Positions 54,808-63,818 of a stretch of DNA of 64,000 bases are shown here, piece by piece. This stretch comes from Streptococcus pantholopis (GTDB taxonomy: Bacteria > Bacillota > Bacilli > Lactobacillales > Streptococcaceae). The notes under the pieces are model-generated. The model saw only the letters and a list, made by a program, of their open reading frames with translations. It did no database searches and was not told the origin of the DNA. Position 1 is the stretch's first letter. Each line of letters starts with the position of its first letter. The stretch covers positions 124,001 to 188,000 of the forward strand of contig NZ_CP014699.1 in assembly GCF_001642085.1 (NCBI RefSeq), read 5' to 3'. The position numbers were made by a program, and so were the translations under genes.

Positions 54808-55761
54808 ATGGCAGAACCATTGTTTTTAGAGTCTGTGATGCAGGACAAAATCTGGGGAGGCACCAAGCTTAGGGATGAATTCGGCTACAGCATCCCGACA
54901 GAAACAACCGGTGAATATTGGGCGGTTTCTGCCCATCCTAATGGCGTATCCACAATCAAAAACGGTTTGTACAGCGGACAGAAATTAGACCTTCTTTACC
55001 GTGAGCGGCCTGATTTATTCGGTTATCCTAAAGATAAAGTCTTCCCGCTGCTGACAAAGATTTTAGATGCCAATGACTGGCTCAGCGTTCAGGTGCACCC
55101 AGATGACTCCTATGCTTTGGAGCATGAAGGAGAGTTAGGCAAAACGGAATGCTGGTATGTTATCGCCGCAGATCCAGGCGCCGAAATTATTTATGGACAC
55201 CAGGCAAAATCAAAAGAAGAACTGGCAGAGATGATTAAGGATGAAAAATGGGAAGAACTACTGACCAGAGTTCCAGTCAAATCCGGTGATTTTTTCTATG
55301 TTCCCAGCGGCACGATGCATGCTATCGGCAAAGGAATTATGATTCTTGAAACACAGCAGTCAAGTGACACGACTTACCGTGTCTATGATTTTGACCGTAA
55401 GGATGCTGGCGGCCATCAGAGAGAACTCCACATTGCTCAGTCACTGGATGTTCTGACAATAGGAAAGCCTGCAAATTCAACCCCCGCCGGCCTGCAGGTC
55501 GATGACTTGCTGACAACGGTTTTGGTAGCCAATCCCTTCTTTACAGTTTATCATTGGCAGCTTTCAGGCAGGACTGATATGAAGCGGCCCGGTCCCTATC
55601 TGCTTGTCAGTGTCTTGCAAGGACAAGGGAAACTGACTTTAGGTGAACACAAGAGTTATCGTTTACAGAAAGGCGATCACCTGATACTGCCGCACGATAT
55701 TAACCAATGGACTGTTGAGGGAGACTTGGATATTATTGCCAGCCACCCTCATGCCAACTAG
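54808..55761 (+). CDS. manA: Mannose-6-phosphate isomerase
   Basis: The 317-aa cupin enzyme has the zinc site in LSVQVHPDDSYALEHEG and GKTECWYVI, and FFYVPSGTMHAIGKG. It converts mannose 6-phosphate to fructose 6-phosphate. It follows bglA by 25 bases and is the last chromosomal-type gene before the AT-rich island. Confidence 0.95.
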   Translation: MAEPLFLESVMQDKIWGGTKLRDEFGYSIPTETTGEYWAVSAHPNGVSTIKNGLYSGQKLDLLYRERPDLFGYPKDKVFPLLTKILDANDWLSVQVHPDDSYALEHEGELGKTECWYVIAADPGAEIIYGHQAKSKEELAEMIKDEKWEELLTRVPVKSGDFFYVPSGTMHAIGKGIMILETQQSSDTTYRVYDFDRKDAGGHQRELHIAQSLDVLTIGKPANSTPAGLQVDDLLTTVLVANPFFTVYHWQLSGRTDMKRPGPYLLVSVLQGQGKLTLGEHKSYRLQKGDHLILPHDINQWTVEGDLDIIASHPHAN

Positions 55762-55773
55762 CTTTTCATAATG

Positions 55774-55802
55774 ACTGTTAAGGGCTGCCTTAACAGTTTT
55801 TT
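55774..55802 (+). terminator. Terminator after manA
   Basis: ACTGTTAAGG and CCTTAACAGT pair around GCTG, followed by T. It marks the left edge of the island. Confidence 0.88.
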
Positions 55803-56019
55803 AGTACGATGGGTATGTCGTACTAAAAAGATAAACCGTCTTAAACTTAAAAATTTTGTCTACGACCTATAACATTTTATAAATATTATTTTATAAATAT
55901 TTCTAAAACATTGATTAATTTTAAGTGGAATAATACAATTTAAAAATAGTATACATAGTAGATGTGAAGGAAAAAGAAAAAAGTTGATTTTTTCTTTTTG
56001 ACATAATTGAAATCTGAAT

Positions 56020-56799
56020 TTACTTTACCACAATGTCTCCAGTTCTTACTCGAATAATTAAATGATTTTTTTCAGAAGTATTTTTTATATATGGTTTGAT
56101 GACAGAATCTCCAAATTTTGAAGAAGTAGTCAACTTAATATCTTTTGCGGCTTCTTCTGATAAAGTAATATTTAAATCACCCAAATTAGCATAGAACTGA
56201 ACATTTTCTAAAATGTTTAGTGATGTCGCTTCCCAATCTCCAGTATTAATATTGATTTTGAAATTTGAAAGTTTTGTATTTTTTGTTATAAGATCACCAA
56301 TCTTTGTTCTTATTTCACCATGCATGCAATTTGAATTTAAAATTGTAATATCTCCTGTATCTTGAATAATTTTTATACTTGATAGCTTCTGATCTTTAAT
56401 TGATATATTACTGATATAACTATCAATGGTAATATCATTTATAATAGATGATTTTGGAATTTGGATAGTTACATAATTAGAGTTGCTTGTATTAGCAAAG
56501 AAATTGGAATATTTTTTTGATGATTCTTTAACTAATAGTTGGTTATTTGAAATTTTATAATCAAATTTCTCATTTGTTTTTTTATCAAAAAGCAAGTGAG
56601 CGCTATTATCAGGACTAGTTTCTATATTGATATTTTTGAATTGTGTGATGATTTTAATTGAATTAAAATCAGGTAAAACCACACTTTTGTTATTATTAGT
56701 TGAAATTTTAGAGTTTGATAAATTATATAATAAGCTTAGAGTATATATAATTACTACTACTATACCGCCAATAATGATAGATAAAATAAACTTTTTTAT
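56020..56799 (-). CDS. DUF4097-like beta-helix surface protein, probable ATA start
   Basis: The frame reads KKFILSIIIGGIVVVVIIYT, a clear membrane anchor, directly after an ATA at 56799-56797 that lies five bases behind GAGGAG. A stop codon four codons upstream rules out any other upstream start, and the next usable start (GTG at 56682) would remove the anchor. The 259-aa product continues with repeated beta strands (IKIIQDTGDITILNSN, FYANLGDLNITL, IRVRTGDIVVK) like the DUF4097 proteins of LiaG type. It is divergent from the thiazolylpeptide precursor and may be a self-protection or envelope-sensing protein. Confidence 0.65.
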   Translation of the reverse strand: MKKFILSIIIGGIVVVIIYTLSLLYNLSNSKISTNNNKSVVLPDFNSIKIITQFKNINIETSPDNSAHLLFDKKTNEKFDYKISNNQLLVKESSKKYSNFFANTSNSNYVTIQIPKSSIINDITIDSYISNISIKDQKLSSIKIIQDTGDITILNSNCMHGEIRTKIGDLITKNTKLSNFKININTGDWEATSLNILENVQFYANLGDLNITLSEEAAKDIKLTTSSKFGDSVIKPYIKNTSEKNHLIIRVRTGDIVVK

Positions 56800-56830
56800 T
56801 TCGTCTCCTCAAAAAAAGTTGATTATTCTA

Positions 56831-56887
56831 ATTATCTGTCAGTTTAATTAAAATTAAATTGACAGATAATAGAAAAAATAGTAAAAT
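56831..56887 (+). promoter_or_regulatory. Palindromic operator and promoter of the thiazolylpeptide unit
   Basis: TTGACA (56859-56864) and TAAAAT (56882-56887), 17 bases apart, form the promoter. A 40-base palindrome (56831-56870, arms ATTATCTGTCA and TGACAGATAAT, few mismatches in the centre) overlaps the -35 and lies between the two divergent genes, so one regulator could control both. No regulator gene is left in the island. Confidence 0.65.
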
Positions 56888-56922
56888 ACAACTGTGTTTT
56901 AGTATAGAGAGGAGAAAAATCA

Positions 56923-57093
56923 ATACAAAAGGAAGTAACACAGCTTCTTGATGAATTAGAATTGGATTTGCAATTCTCAGTTGTTGAACTTGAAGATGTT
57001 ACAGCATTACCTGAGACAGCCGCTTCTAGTGGTTCAACATCATGTTCAGCATCATCAACATGTGGTTCAAGCTCTTGTTCTACATGTACATAG
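56923..57093 (+). CDS. Thiazolylpeptide (TOMM) precursor peptide, probable ATA start
   Basis: The frame has no ATG. AGAGGAG (56908-56914) is followed 8 bases later by ATA, the only sensible start, giving 56 aa. The N-terminal part is acidic (LLDELELDLQFSVVELEDV), then TALPETAAS, the leader end typical of thiopeptide and lactazole-like precursors. The core is SGSTSCSASSTCGSSSCSTC plus T: from residue 35 it is 22 residues with 11 Ser, 4 Thr and 4 Cys, and otherwise only Gly and Ala. Such cores are turned into azoles and dehydroamino acids by cyclodehydratase and dehydratase enzymes, none of which remains nearby. Confidence 0.75.
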   Translation: MQKEVTQLLDELELDLQFSVVELEDVTALPETAASSGSTSCSASSTCGSSSCSTCT

Positions 57094-57125
57094 GATGTAT
57101 TATTAAGAGCTGGTATTATCCCATT

Positions 57126-57172
57126 GAGCTTTCCATATTGATTGAGTGGAAAGCTCATTTTGTTGATTTTTT
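57126..57172 (+). terminator. Attenuator hairpin between precursor and ABC genes
   Basis: GAGCTTTCCA (57126-57135) pairs perfectly with TGGAAAGCTC (57147-57156), followed by interrupted T sequence. Partial termination here would give more precursor than transporter mRNA, a usual bacteriocin arrangement. Confidence 0.7.
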
Positions 57173-57178
57173 ATAAAT

Positions 57179-58078
57179 ATGTTTTTAGAAGTATCAAATG
57201 TGAGTAAATTTATAGCTGGAAAGAAAATTATTGACAATGTCTCTTTCGAGTTAAAAGAGAATGAAATCTTAGGAATAGTAGGCCGTAATGGTTCAGGAAA
57301 AACAACTTTATTTAAAATTCTACTGTCTATGTGGGATTTTGATGAAGGTGATGTAGTATACTATTGTGAACCAAATTTAAATTTTAAACAAGATATTGGC
57401 TATTTACCAGAACAAAGGGGGCTGTTTAACAGAGAAAAAGTAATTAATCAATTGAAATTATTTGCTCAACTAAAAGGATTGAATAAACAAACTGCTTCAG
57501 AGAAAATCACTTTTTGGTTAGATTTTTTTGAATTAGGAGAATTAGCTGATTATCCTATAAATCAACTTTCAAAGGGAAACCAGCAGAAAGTACAATTTAT
57601 TTTGAGTGTTTTAAACGAACCACGATTATTAATTCTTGATGAACCTTTTAGTGGTTTAGATCCTTTAAATAGATTATATTTTGAAAATGCGATAAAACTT
57701 TTAAAAAAAAGTGGAACGACTATTTTGTTTTCGAGTCATGATTTAAAAAACGTAAACAATCTATCAGACAGAATCTTAATGCTAAAAAATGGTGTTATTG
57801 CTGAACAAGGTAGAGTTGAAGATATTTTGAAATATTATACAAAATTTGTGACGATAAATTTAGAATATCAAAAATTAATTCCTGACTTACAGATTCAGCT
57901 AGAAGAAAAAAATATAAGGTACTCCATTCTAGCTACGGATATGACGATTAATTTATCAAAAGACATTGATCAGCAAATTTTTGAACAAATTTTTACTACT
58001 AAAAATCTAAAAATGAATTTTTTCACCCCAAACTTTGAAGATGTTTTTAAATTTATCAATTTGGAGGAGAGAATATGA
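57179..58078 (+). CDS. ABC transporter ATP-binding protein of the thiazolylpeptide island
   Basis: The 299-aa ATPase has Walker A GRNGSGKTT, signature LSKGNQQKV, Walker B LLILDEPFSGLDP and the H-loop FSSHDLKNV. A C-terminal DUF4162-like part follows. It overlaps the permease by four bases. Its role is probably export of the mature peptide or self-immunity. There is no good SD before the ATG. Confidence 0.82.
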   Translation: MFLEVSNVSKFIAGKKIIDNVSFELKENEILGIVGRNGSGKTTLFKILLSMWDFDEGDVVYYCEPNLNFKQDIGYLPEQRGLFNREKVINQLKLFAQLKGLNKQTASEKITFWLDFFELGELADYPINQLSKGNQQKVQFILSVLNEPRLLILDEPFSGLDPLNRLYFENAIKLLKKSGTTILFSSHDLKNVNNLSDRILMLKNGVIAEQGRVEDILKYYTKFVTINLEYQKLIPDLQIQLEEKNIRYSILATDMTINLSKDIDQQIFEQIFTTKNLKMNFFTPNFEDVFKFINLEERI

Positions 58079-58965
58079 GGAGATATTTTTCGTTTCTGAA
58101 AACATCTATGCTAACTATTTTGAATATGAAAACTAGTTTATTGGGATTAATCTTTAATTGTTTGTTAGCGACAGCTTTAGTAGTTATATCAAAGATTTTT
58201 AATATTAATATTTTTGATTATTTTGTTAGAAATATTTCTCTAGAAATTATTATTAAAGTTGTATTTTTTATTATAGCATTATTACTATTTGCGGGAGTTT
58301 CTGCACTAATGCAATCAATCATAGTAGATAGAGATAGCAAAGTATTTGAAGTAATTTCTGTTAATATGTCTGAAAATCACTATATAATAGGGAAAATCAT
58401 CTCAGCAGTTTTATTGGTGTTTGTATCGTTTGTAAATCAAATTTTATCACTAGTATATATGTGGGGATTAAATGCGATTTTATATGGTAACTCTGTTACA
58501 TTAAAAATTGACTTCAATGTTTCAGTATGGAGCTTATTGAGTTCAATATTGTTAATTATATTGAGTGTGATACTATCATCGTTCTTGGTGTTATCAATAT
58601 CAATTAAAGTCAATAACATAAATGAAGCCTCAGGAACTGCGCTTGTTGTTTTAACTCCATACATTGTCTCTTTAATCGTTATTTTATTTTTACCAAATAA
58701 CATTGAAGAGCTGTCTCGAGTAAGTGAATTGCTTCTATGCATACCGCTAATAACTCCAATATTTTTGTTATTAAATATTTTCGTTAATGGATTCAGTATA
58801 ATACAAATAGTTGCTATTTTTTACATTATACTACAGATAGTTGCTATGTATTTTATAACACACAAAATATATAGAACTGCCTATTATAACAATAATAGTT
58901 ATAAACTATTGGAGTTATTTAATTTAATTTTTGTAAAGGAAAAAAAATATGCTAGAAATAAGTAA
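58075..58965 (+). CDS. ABC transporter permease of the thiazolylpeptide island
   Basis: The 296-aa protein has about six membrane helices with a long first loop, the ABC-2 pattern (NatB/YhaP-like). It overlaps both the ATPase before it and the truncated gene after it, showing a tightly packed operon. Confidence 0.75.
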   Translation: MRRYFSFLKTSMLTILNMKTSLLGLIFNCLLATALVVISKIFNINIFDYFVRNISLEIIIKVVFFIIALLLFAGVSALMQSIIVDRDSKVFEVISVNMSENHYIIGKIISAVLLVFVSFVNQILSLVYMWGLNAILYGNSVTLKIDFNVSVWSLLSSILLIILSVILSSFLVLSISIKVNNINEASGTALVVLTPYIVSLIVILFLPNNIEELSRVSELLLCIPLITPIFLLLNIFVNGFSIIQIVAIFYIILQIVAMYFITHKIYRTAYYNNNSYKLLELFNLIFVKEKKYARNK

Positions 58966-59044
58966 AGTAAGTAAATCAATACAAGAAGGAAAGTCTAGAG
59001 AAATTTTGAAGAATGTTGATTTGAAAATGTACCTTTGTCAATGA
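58949..59044 (+). pseudogene. Truncated ABC ATPase gene at the IS boundary
   Basis: AAAGGAAAAAAAT precedes an ATG at 58949 that begins MLEISKVSKSIQEGKSREIL and continues KNVDLKM, the start of a MacB/LolD-type ATPase. The frame stops after 31 codons exactly where the IS element begins, before any Walker motif. The rest of the gene and whatever followed it are gone. It shows the island once extended further. Confidence 0.7.
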
Positions 59045-60126
59045 TGTGAGACTAACAATTCTCATTTGAAGCTATCCCTTTGTTAAGCTTTACTAGGAGC
59101 TAGCTCCTAGTAAAGCTTTTCTGATGTCGATAGGAGATTGCCACCCTAATGTTTGCATGGGGAGCCTATTGGAACGGTAGAGGTAGGCGCTCATCTGTTT
59201 GATGAGGTCGTCATAGGAGTAGAATTGTAAGTGCTGGTAGAAACGTCTGTTGTCGTTTCGGTGGCTCCTTTCCACCTTTCCATTGTGTCTAGGTGTTCTG
59301 GGTCTGATACACTTGTGCTGGATTCCTAATTCTTCACAGAGCAGGTCAAGCGGGTGTCTTCTCTTGGTTTCCCTAAAATGCGTAAACTCAAAGCCATTGT
59401 CAGTTTGCAGGATTTGAGGCTTGTAGCCAAAGTACTGGATGGCCATTTTGAGAAACTGGACGGTAGAATGGGACGACTGCTCCTTGAAGGGGTAGATAAA
59501 GCGTTCCCTTGAAGCCTCATCGATGACGGTGTACTGGTAGAAACGATCAGGAAGTTTTCCTGTGTAGCAGTGTTTAGGGACGAACTTAACATCCATCTGC
59601 CACTTGATGCCCAAGTCAGTCGGTGTGTCATAGGGTTTAGGGGTATAGGTTTTCTTCTTCGTTTTAGGGGATTTGAAGACCCCCAATTTGCGCAAGACAC
59701 GAAAGAGAGAGCAGGGGTGTCTGTTGTATCCCTTGTTTGTCTTGAGTTTGTAGAAGATTTCGATGAGGGTGGCTCTTGGATTTCTTTTGATACTGTTTTT
59801 TATCCAGGAGATTTCTTGTTCGGTATGAGCCAATGGATGTGGAGTCAGAGGCCGATGGGACTTGTCTTTCAGCGATTCTTTAGTGCCATCAAACCTCTTG
59901 TTCCAGCGCATGAGCGAGGCTTTTGAGACTTTGTAGCGGCGGCAGATGAAGGCGACAGAGGCGCCCTTTCGATAGGTTTTAACCGCATGGTAGCGAGTGT
60001 CAAGTGTGTGTGGTAAATAGCGAAGATTTTGTGGTATACTAGTCATGAGAAGATTCCTTTTTGGTGAGTGTTGTGGTACTCTTATCATATCAAGGAATCT
60101 TCTTTTTTGAACCTGATGGTCTCACA
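59045..60126 (-). mobile_element. IS481-like insertion sequence
   Basis: The element is bounded by TGTGAGAC at 59045 and its complement GTCTCACA ending at 60126, with weak similarity further in (TAACA and CATCA). The length is 1082 bases and it holds one transposase gene on the minus strand. No target-site duplication is visible: the outer flanks are CAATGA and TCTATT. That suggests a deletion between two copies or a rearrangement at one end. The family is suggested by the TGT ends and single ORF. Confidence 0.75.
59093..60046 (-). CDS. DDE transposase (rve integrase core)
   Basis: I start at the ATG at 60046 (MTSIPQNLRYLPHT). The 317-aa protein has an N-terminal HTH (SVAFICRRYKVSKASLMRW) and the DDE core: MDVKFVP (first Asp), LQTDNGFEF (second Asp) and NGKVERSHR (Glu). 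No frameshift is needed, unlike IS3. It appears intact and could be active. Confidence 0.85.
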   Translation of the reverse strand: MTSIPQNLRYLPHTLDTRYHAVKTYRKGASVAFICRRYKVSKASLMRWNKRFDGTKESLKDKSHRPLTPHPLAHTEQEISWIKNSIKRNPRATLIEIFYKLKTNKGYNRHPCSLFRVLRKLGVFKSPKTKKKTYTPKPYDTPTDLGIKWQMDVKFVPKHCYTGKLPDRFYQYTVIDEASRERFIYPFKEQSSHSTVQFLKMAIQYFGYKPQILQTDNGFEFTHFRETKRRHPLDLLCEELGIQHKCIRPRTPRHNGKVERSHRNDNRRFYQHLQFYSYDDLIKQMSAYLYRSNRLPMQTLGWQSPIDIRKALLGASS

Positions 60127-60166
60127 TCTATTGTAACGTTACAATATGTAAAAAGCATTGCCATTC

Positions 60167-60195
60167 TTGAATTGGCTTCTGTTTTGTGATAAAAT
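60167..60195 (+). promoter_or_regulatory. secA promoter next to the IS end
   Basis: TTGAAT (60167-60172) and TAAAAT (60190-60195) are 17 bases apart. The IS ends 40 bases upstream, so the insertion sits just outside this essential promoter. Confidence 0.65.
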
Positions 60196-60225
60196 AAAAC
60201 GATAAGATTTTCGAAAGGAAACAGG

Positions 60226-62760
60226 ATGGCAAATATTCTACGTAAGGTCATTGAAAATGACAAAGGCGAATTAAGAAGATTAGAAAAAATAGCAAAGAAA
60301 GTAGAAGCTTATGCAGATGAAATGGCTGCTATGCCGGACGAAGAACTGCAGGCAAAAACACCGGAATTTAAAGAACGGTATCAAAAAGGGGAAAGCCTGG
60401 AAAGTCTTTTGCCCGAAGCTTTTGCCGTTGTCCGTGAGGCTGCTAAGCGCGTGCTGGGGCTTTATCCTTATCATGTGCAGATTCTTGGAGGGATAGTCCT
60501 GCATAATGGCGATGTGTCTGAAATGCGCACCGGTGAGGGGAAAACGCTGACCGCTACTATGCCGGTCTACCTCAATGCACTGGCCGGCCAAGGGGTTCAC
60601 GTCATCACCGTCAATGAATACCTGTCAACCCGTGATGCCACTGAAATGGGTGAAATTTACAGCTGGCTGGGGCTGTCTGTCGGTATTAATCTGGCGGCTA
60701 AATCAGCTGCTGAAAAGCGTGAAGCCTACAATTGTGATATCACTTACTCAACCAACTCTGAGGTTGGTTTTGACTATCTCCGCGATAATATGGTGGTCCG
60801 TCAGGAAGATATGGTGCAGCGTTCTCTGAATTTTGCGCTTGTCGATGAGGTTGACTCTGTGCTGATTGATGAAGCCAGAACGCCTTTAATTGTTTCCGGT
60901 GCTGTCAGTTCGGAAACCAACCAGCTCTACATTCGTGCAGACCGCTTTGTCAAAACTTTGGCTGAGACTGACTATGTGATTGATGTTCCGACTAAAACAA
61001 TCGGCTTAACCGATTCTGGAATAGATAAGGCTGAAAAGTACTTCCATTTAGAGAATCTTTATGATCTTGACAATGTTGCACTGACCCATTTTATTGACAA
61101 TGCTTTGCGGGCCAATTACATTATGCTTTTGGATATTGACTATGTCGTCAGCGAGGCACAGGAAATTCTCATCGTTGACCAGTTTACCGGACGGACAATG
61201 GAAGGCCGCCGTTTTTCTGATGGTCTTCACCAAGCCATTGAGGCCAAGGAAAATGTCAAAATCCAAGAAGAATCGAAGACAAGTGCCTCGATTACCTATC
61301 AGAATATGTTCCGCATGTATAAGAAACTGGCTGGGATGACCGGGACTGCTAAGACGGAAGAGGAAGAATTCCGGGAAGTTTACAATATGCGTATTATTCC
61401 TATTCCGACCAACCGTCCGATTGCCCGTCTCGATAATGCGGATTTGCTTTACCCTACTCTGACAGCCAAATTTAAGGCTGTGGTTGCTGATGTTAAAGCC
61501 CGTTATGAAAAGGGGCAGCCGGTTCTTTTGGGGACAGTAGCTGTTGAAACCTCGGAGCTGATTTCAAAAATGCTGGTTCAGGCTGGGGTGCCTCATGAGG
61601 TGCTTAATGCTAAAAACCACTTTAAAGAAGCCCAGATTATTATGAATGCCGGTCAGCGCGGTGCGGTAACAATCGCCACCAATATGGCCGGACGTGGAAC
61701 AGATATCAAATTGGGTGAGGGTGTCCGGGAACTCGGAGGACTGTGTGTTATCGGGACTGAGCGCCATGAAAGCCGCCGGATTGACAACCAGCTGCGCGGG
61801 CGTTCGGGCCGTCAGGGAGATCCGGGCGAGTCACAGTTTTACCTGTCGCTTGAAGATGATTTGATGCGGCGTTTTGGTTCAGACCGTATCAAGGTTTTTC
61901 TTGAGCGCTTGAATATGGATGATGAAGAGACGGTTATCAAGTCAGGGATGCTGACCCGTCAAGTTGAATCAGCTCAAAAGCGTGTTGAAGGCAATAACTA
62001 CGATACCCGTAAACAGGTTCTGCAGTATGATGATGTGATGCGGGAACAGCGGGAAATTATTTATGCTGAACGCCGTGATGTGATTACCGCTTCCAGAGAT
62101 TTAGGTCCGGAAATTAAAGCTATGGTGAAACGGACCATTGAACGAACAGTAGACTCTCACAGCCGTAACACCAACCGAGATGAAGCGCTGGAAGCTATTT
62201 TAAACTTTGCCAAAACCAATCTTCTGCCCGAAGATTCTATTAAATTATCTGAATTAGAAAATCAAAAAGACAGTGAACTGAAAGAAGATCTCTATCAGCG
62301 GGCTCTGAAGGTCTATGATCAGCAGATTGCCAAGCTCCGCGATAAGGAAGCTGTTATTGAATTTCAAAAGGTTCTGATTTTAATGGTAGTTGATAATAAG
62401 TGGACCGATCATATTGATGCACTTGATCAACTGCGCAATGCTGTCGGCCTTCGCGGCTATGCTCAAAATAATCCTGTTGTTGAATATCAGTCTGAAGGTT
62501 TCAGAATGTTCCAAGATATGATTGGGGCTATTGAGTTTGATGTAACACGGACGATGATGAAAGCACAGATTCATGAGCAGGAACGTGAACGGGCAGCCCG
62601 TCCGTCCAGTACAACTGCTGCCAGAAATATCAGTGCCCGTCAGGTCACAGGTCAGCAAACTGAAGGTCTTGATTTTTCTAAAGTTAAGCGCAATGATCCT
62701 TGTCCGTGCGGTTCCGGCAAGAAATTTAAAAACTGTCATGGCCGCAGGCGGCTGTCATAA
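60226..62760 (+). CDS. secA: Preprotein translocase ATPase SecA
   Basis: The 844-aa motor has the DEAD-like NBD1 ([14 protein letters not shown]), a preprotein cross-linking domain, NBD2 ([29 protein letters not shown]) and the C-terminal zinc motif [14 protein letters not shown]. It drives proteins through SecYEG. It is the standard SecA length and is followed by DAHP synthase genes. Confidence 0.97.
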   Translation: MANILRKVIENDKGELRRLEKIAKKVEAYADEMAAMPDEELQAKTPEFKERYQKGESLESLLPEAFAVVREAAKRVLGLYPYHVQILGGIVLHNGDVSEMRTGEGKTLTATMPVYLNALAGQGVHVITVNEYLSTRDATEMGEIYSWLGLSVGINLAAKSAAEKREAYNCDITYSTNSEVGFDYLRDNMVVRQEDMVQRSLNFALVDEVDSVLIDEARTPLIVSGAVSSETNQLYIRADRFVKTLAETDYVIDVPTKTIGLTDSGIDKAEKYFHLENLYDLDNVALTHFIDNALRANYIMLLDIDYVVSEAQEILIVDQFTGRTMEGRRFSDGLHQAIEAKENVKIQEESKTSASITYQNMFRMYKKLAGMTGTAKTEEEEFREVYNMRIIPIPTNRPIARLDNADLLYPTLTAKFKAVVADVKARYEKGQPVLLGTVAVETSELISKMLVQAGVPHEVLNAKNHFKEAQIIMNAGQRGAVTIATNMAGRGTDIKLGEGVRELGGLCVIGTERHESRRIDNQLRGRSGRQGDPGESQFYLSLEDDLMRRFGSDRIKVFLERLNMDDEETVIKSGMLTRQVESAQKRVEGNNYDTRKQVLQYDDVMREQREIIYAERRDVITASRDLGPEIKAMVKRTIERTVDSHSRNTNRDEALEAILNFAKTNLLPEDSIKLSELENQKDSELKEDLYQRALKVYDQQIAKLRDKEAVIEFQKVLILMVVDNKWTDHIDALDQLRNAVGLRGYAQNNPVVEYQSEGFRMFQDMIGAIEFDVTRTMMKAQIHEQERERAARPSSTTAARNISARQVTGQQTEGLDFSKVKRNDPCPCGSGKKFKNCHGRRRLS

Positions 62761-62785
62761 GAGCAGTTGAATCTCAGGAGAAAGC

Positions 62786-63817
62786 ATGTCATTCAAATCA
62801 ACGAGCGAAAAAATTAATATTGAAGAAATAAAAAACAGCACTACCTTAGACGGTGCTGCTCTGTCTAAAAAAAGAGAGCGCGACCAACAGCTGACGGCCA
62901 TTATCAAGGGTGAAGATGAGCGGCTGTTACTTGTTGTCGGCCCTTGTTCATCTGATGATGAAAAAGCCGTACTAGAATATGCCCGCCGTTTGGCTCAATT
63001 GCAAGAGGCTGTTAAAGATCGGCTCTTTCTTGTCATGCGGGTATATACAGCTAAACCGCGGACAAACGGCGATGGCTATAAAGGCTTGGTTCATCAGCCC
63101 AATGCCAAGGCGACACCTCATTTAATCAATGGGATAAAGGCTGTACGCAGGCTCCACTACCGCGTTATTGAAGAAACTGGCATGACGACCGCAGATGAAA
63201 TGCTTTATCCGGAAAATCTCCCCTTGGTCGACGATCTCGTCTCTTATATTGCTGTCGGGGCGCGGTCGGTTGAAAATCAGCAGCACCGTTTTGTGGCTTC
63301 TGGCATCGATGTGCCGACAGGAATGAAAAATCCGACTTCCGGCAATCTGACCGTCATGTTTAACGGTATTTATGCGGCTCAGGCTCGGCAAAATTTTCTT
63401 TTTAACGGGGAGGAAGTTGAGACATCGGGCAATACATTGGCGCATGTGATTTTGCGAGGGGGGACCAATGAGTATGGCAAAAATATCCCCAATTACTACT
63501 ACGACAATCTTTTAGAAACTATTGATCAATATGAAAAAATGGCACTTGAGAATCCTTTTATCATCATTGACACCAATCATGACAATTCAGGGAAAAATTA
63601 TCTTGAGCAGATTCGTATTGTTCGGCAGACACTTATCAATCGCGACTGGAGTGAAAAGATAAAACAGTATGTCCGCGGCTTCATGATTGAGTCTTATCTG
63701 GAAGACGGCAGGCAGGACAAGCCCGAAGTTTACGGCAAGTCCATTACGGATCCTTGTCTTGGCTGGGAGAAGACCGAGGAGCTGGTTCGCGAAATCTATC
63801 AGACATTAGGAATGTAA
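62786..63817 (+). CDS. aroG: DAHP synthase (class I), first copy
   Basis: The 343-aa enzyme joins PEP and erythrose 4-phosphate, the first step of the shikimate pathway. Visible blocks are VVGPCSSDDEKA, MRVYTAKPRTNGDGYKGL, GARSVENQQHR and IDTNHDNSGKN. A second copy begins directly behind it, as in S. mutans. Confidence 0.94.
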   Translation: MSFKSTSEKINIEEIKNSTTLDGAALSKKRERDQQLTAIIKGEDERLLLVVGPCSSDDEKAVLEYARRLAQLQEAVKDRLFLVMRVYTAKPRTNGDGYKGLVHQPNAKATPHLINGIKAVRRLHYRVIEETGMTTADEMLYPENLPLVDDLVSYIAVGARSVENQQHRFVASGIDVPTGMKNPTSGNLTVMFNGIYAAQARQNFLFNGEEVETSGNTLAHVILRGGTNEYGKNIPNYYYDNLLETIDQYEKMALENPFIIIDTNHDNSGKNYLEQIRIVRQTLINRDWSEKIKQYVRGFMIESYLEDGRQDKPEVYGKSITDPCLGWEKTEELVREIYQTLGM

Positions 63818-63818
63818 A

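Noticed and set aside
56844-57158. Minus-strand frame of 104 codons over the thiazolylpeptide precursor
   Set aside because: It arises from the reverse complement of the Ser/Cys-rich core; promoter, SD and hairpin all support the plus strand.
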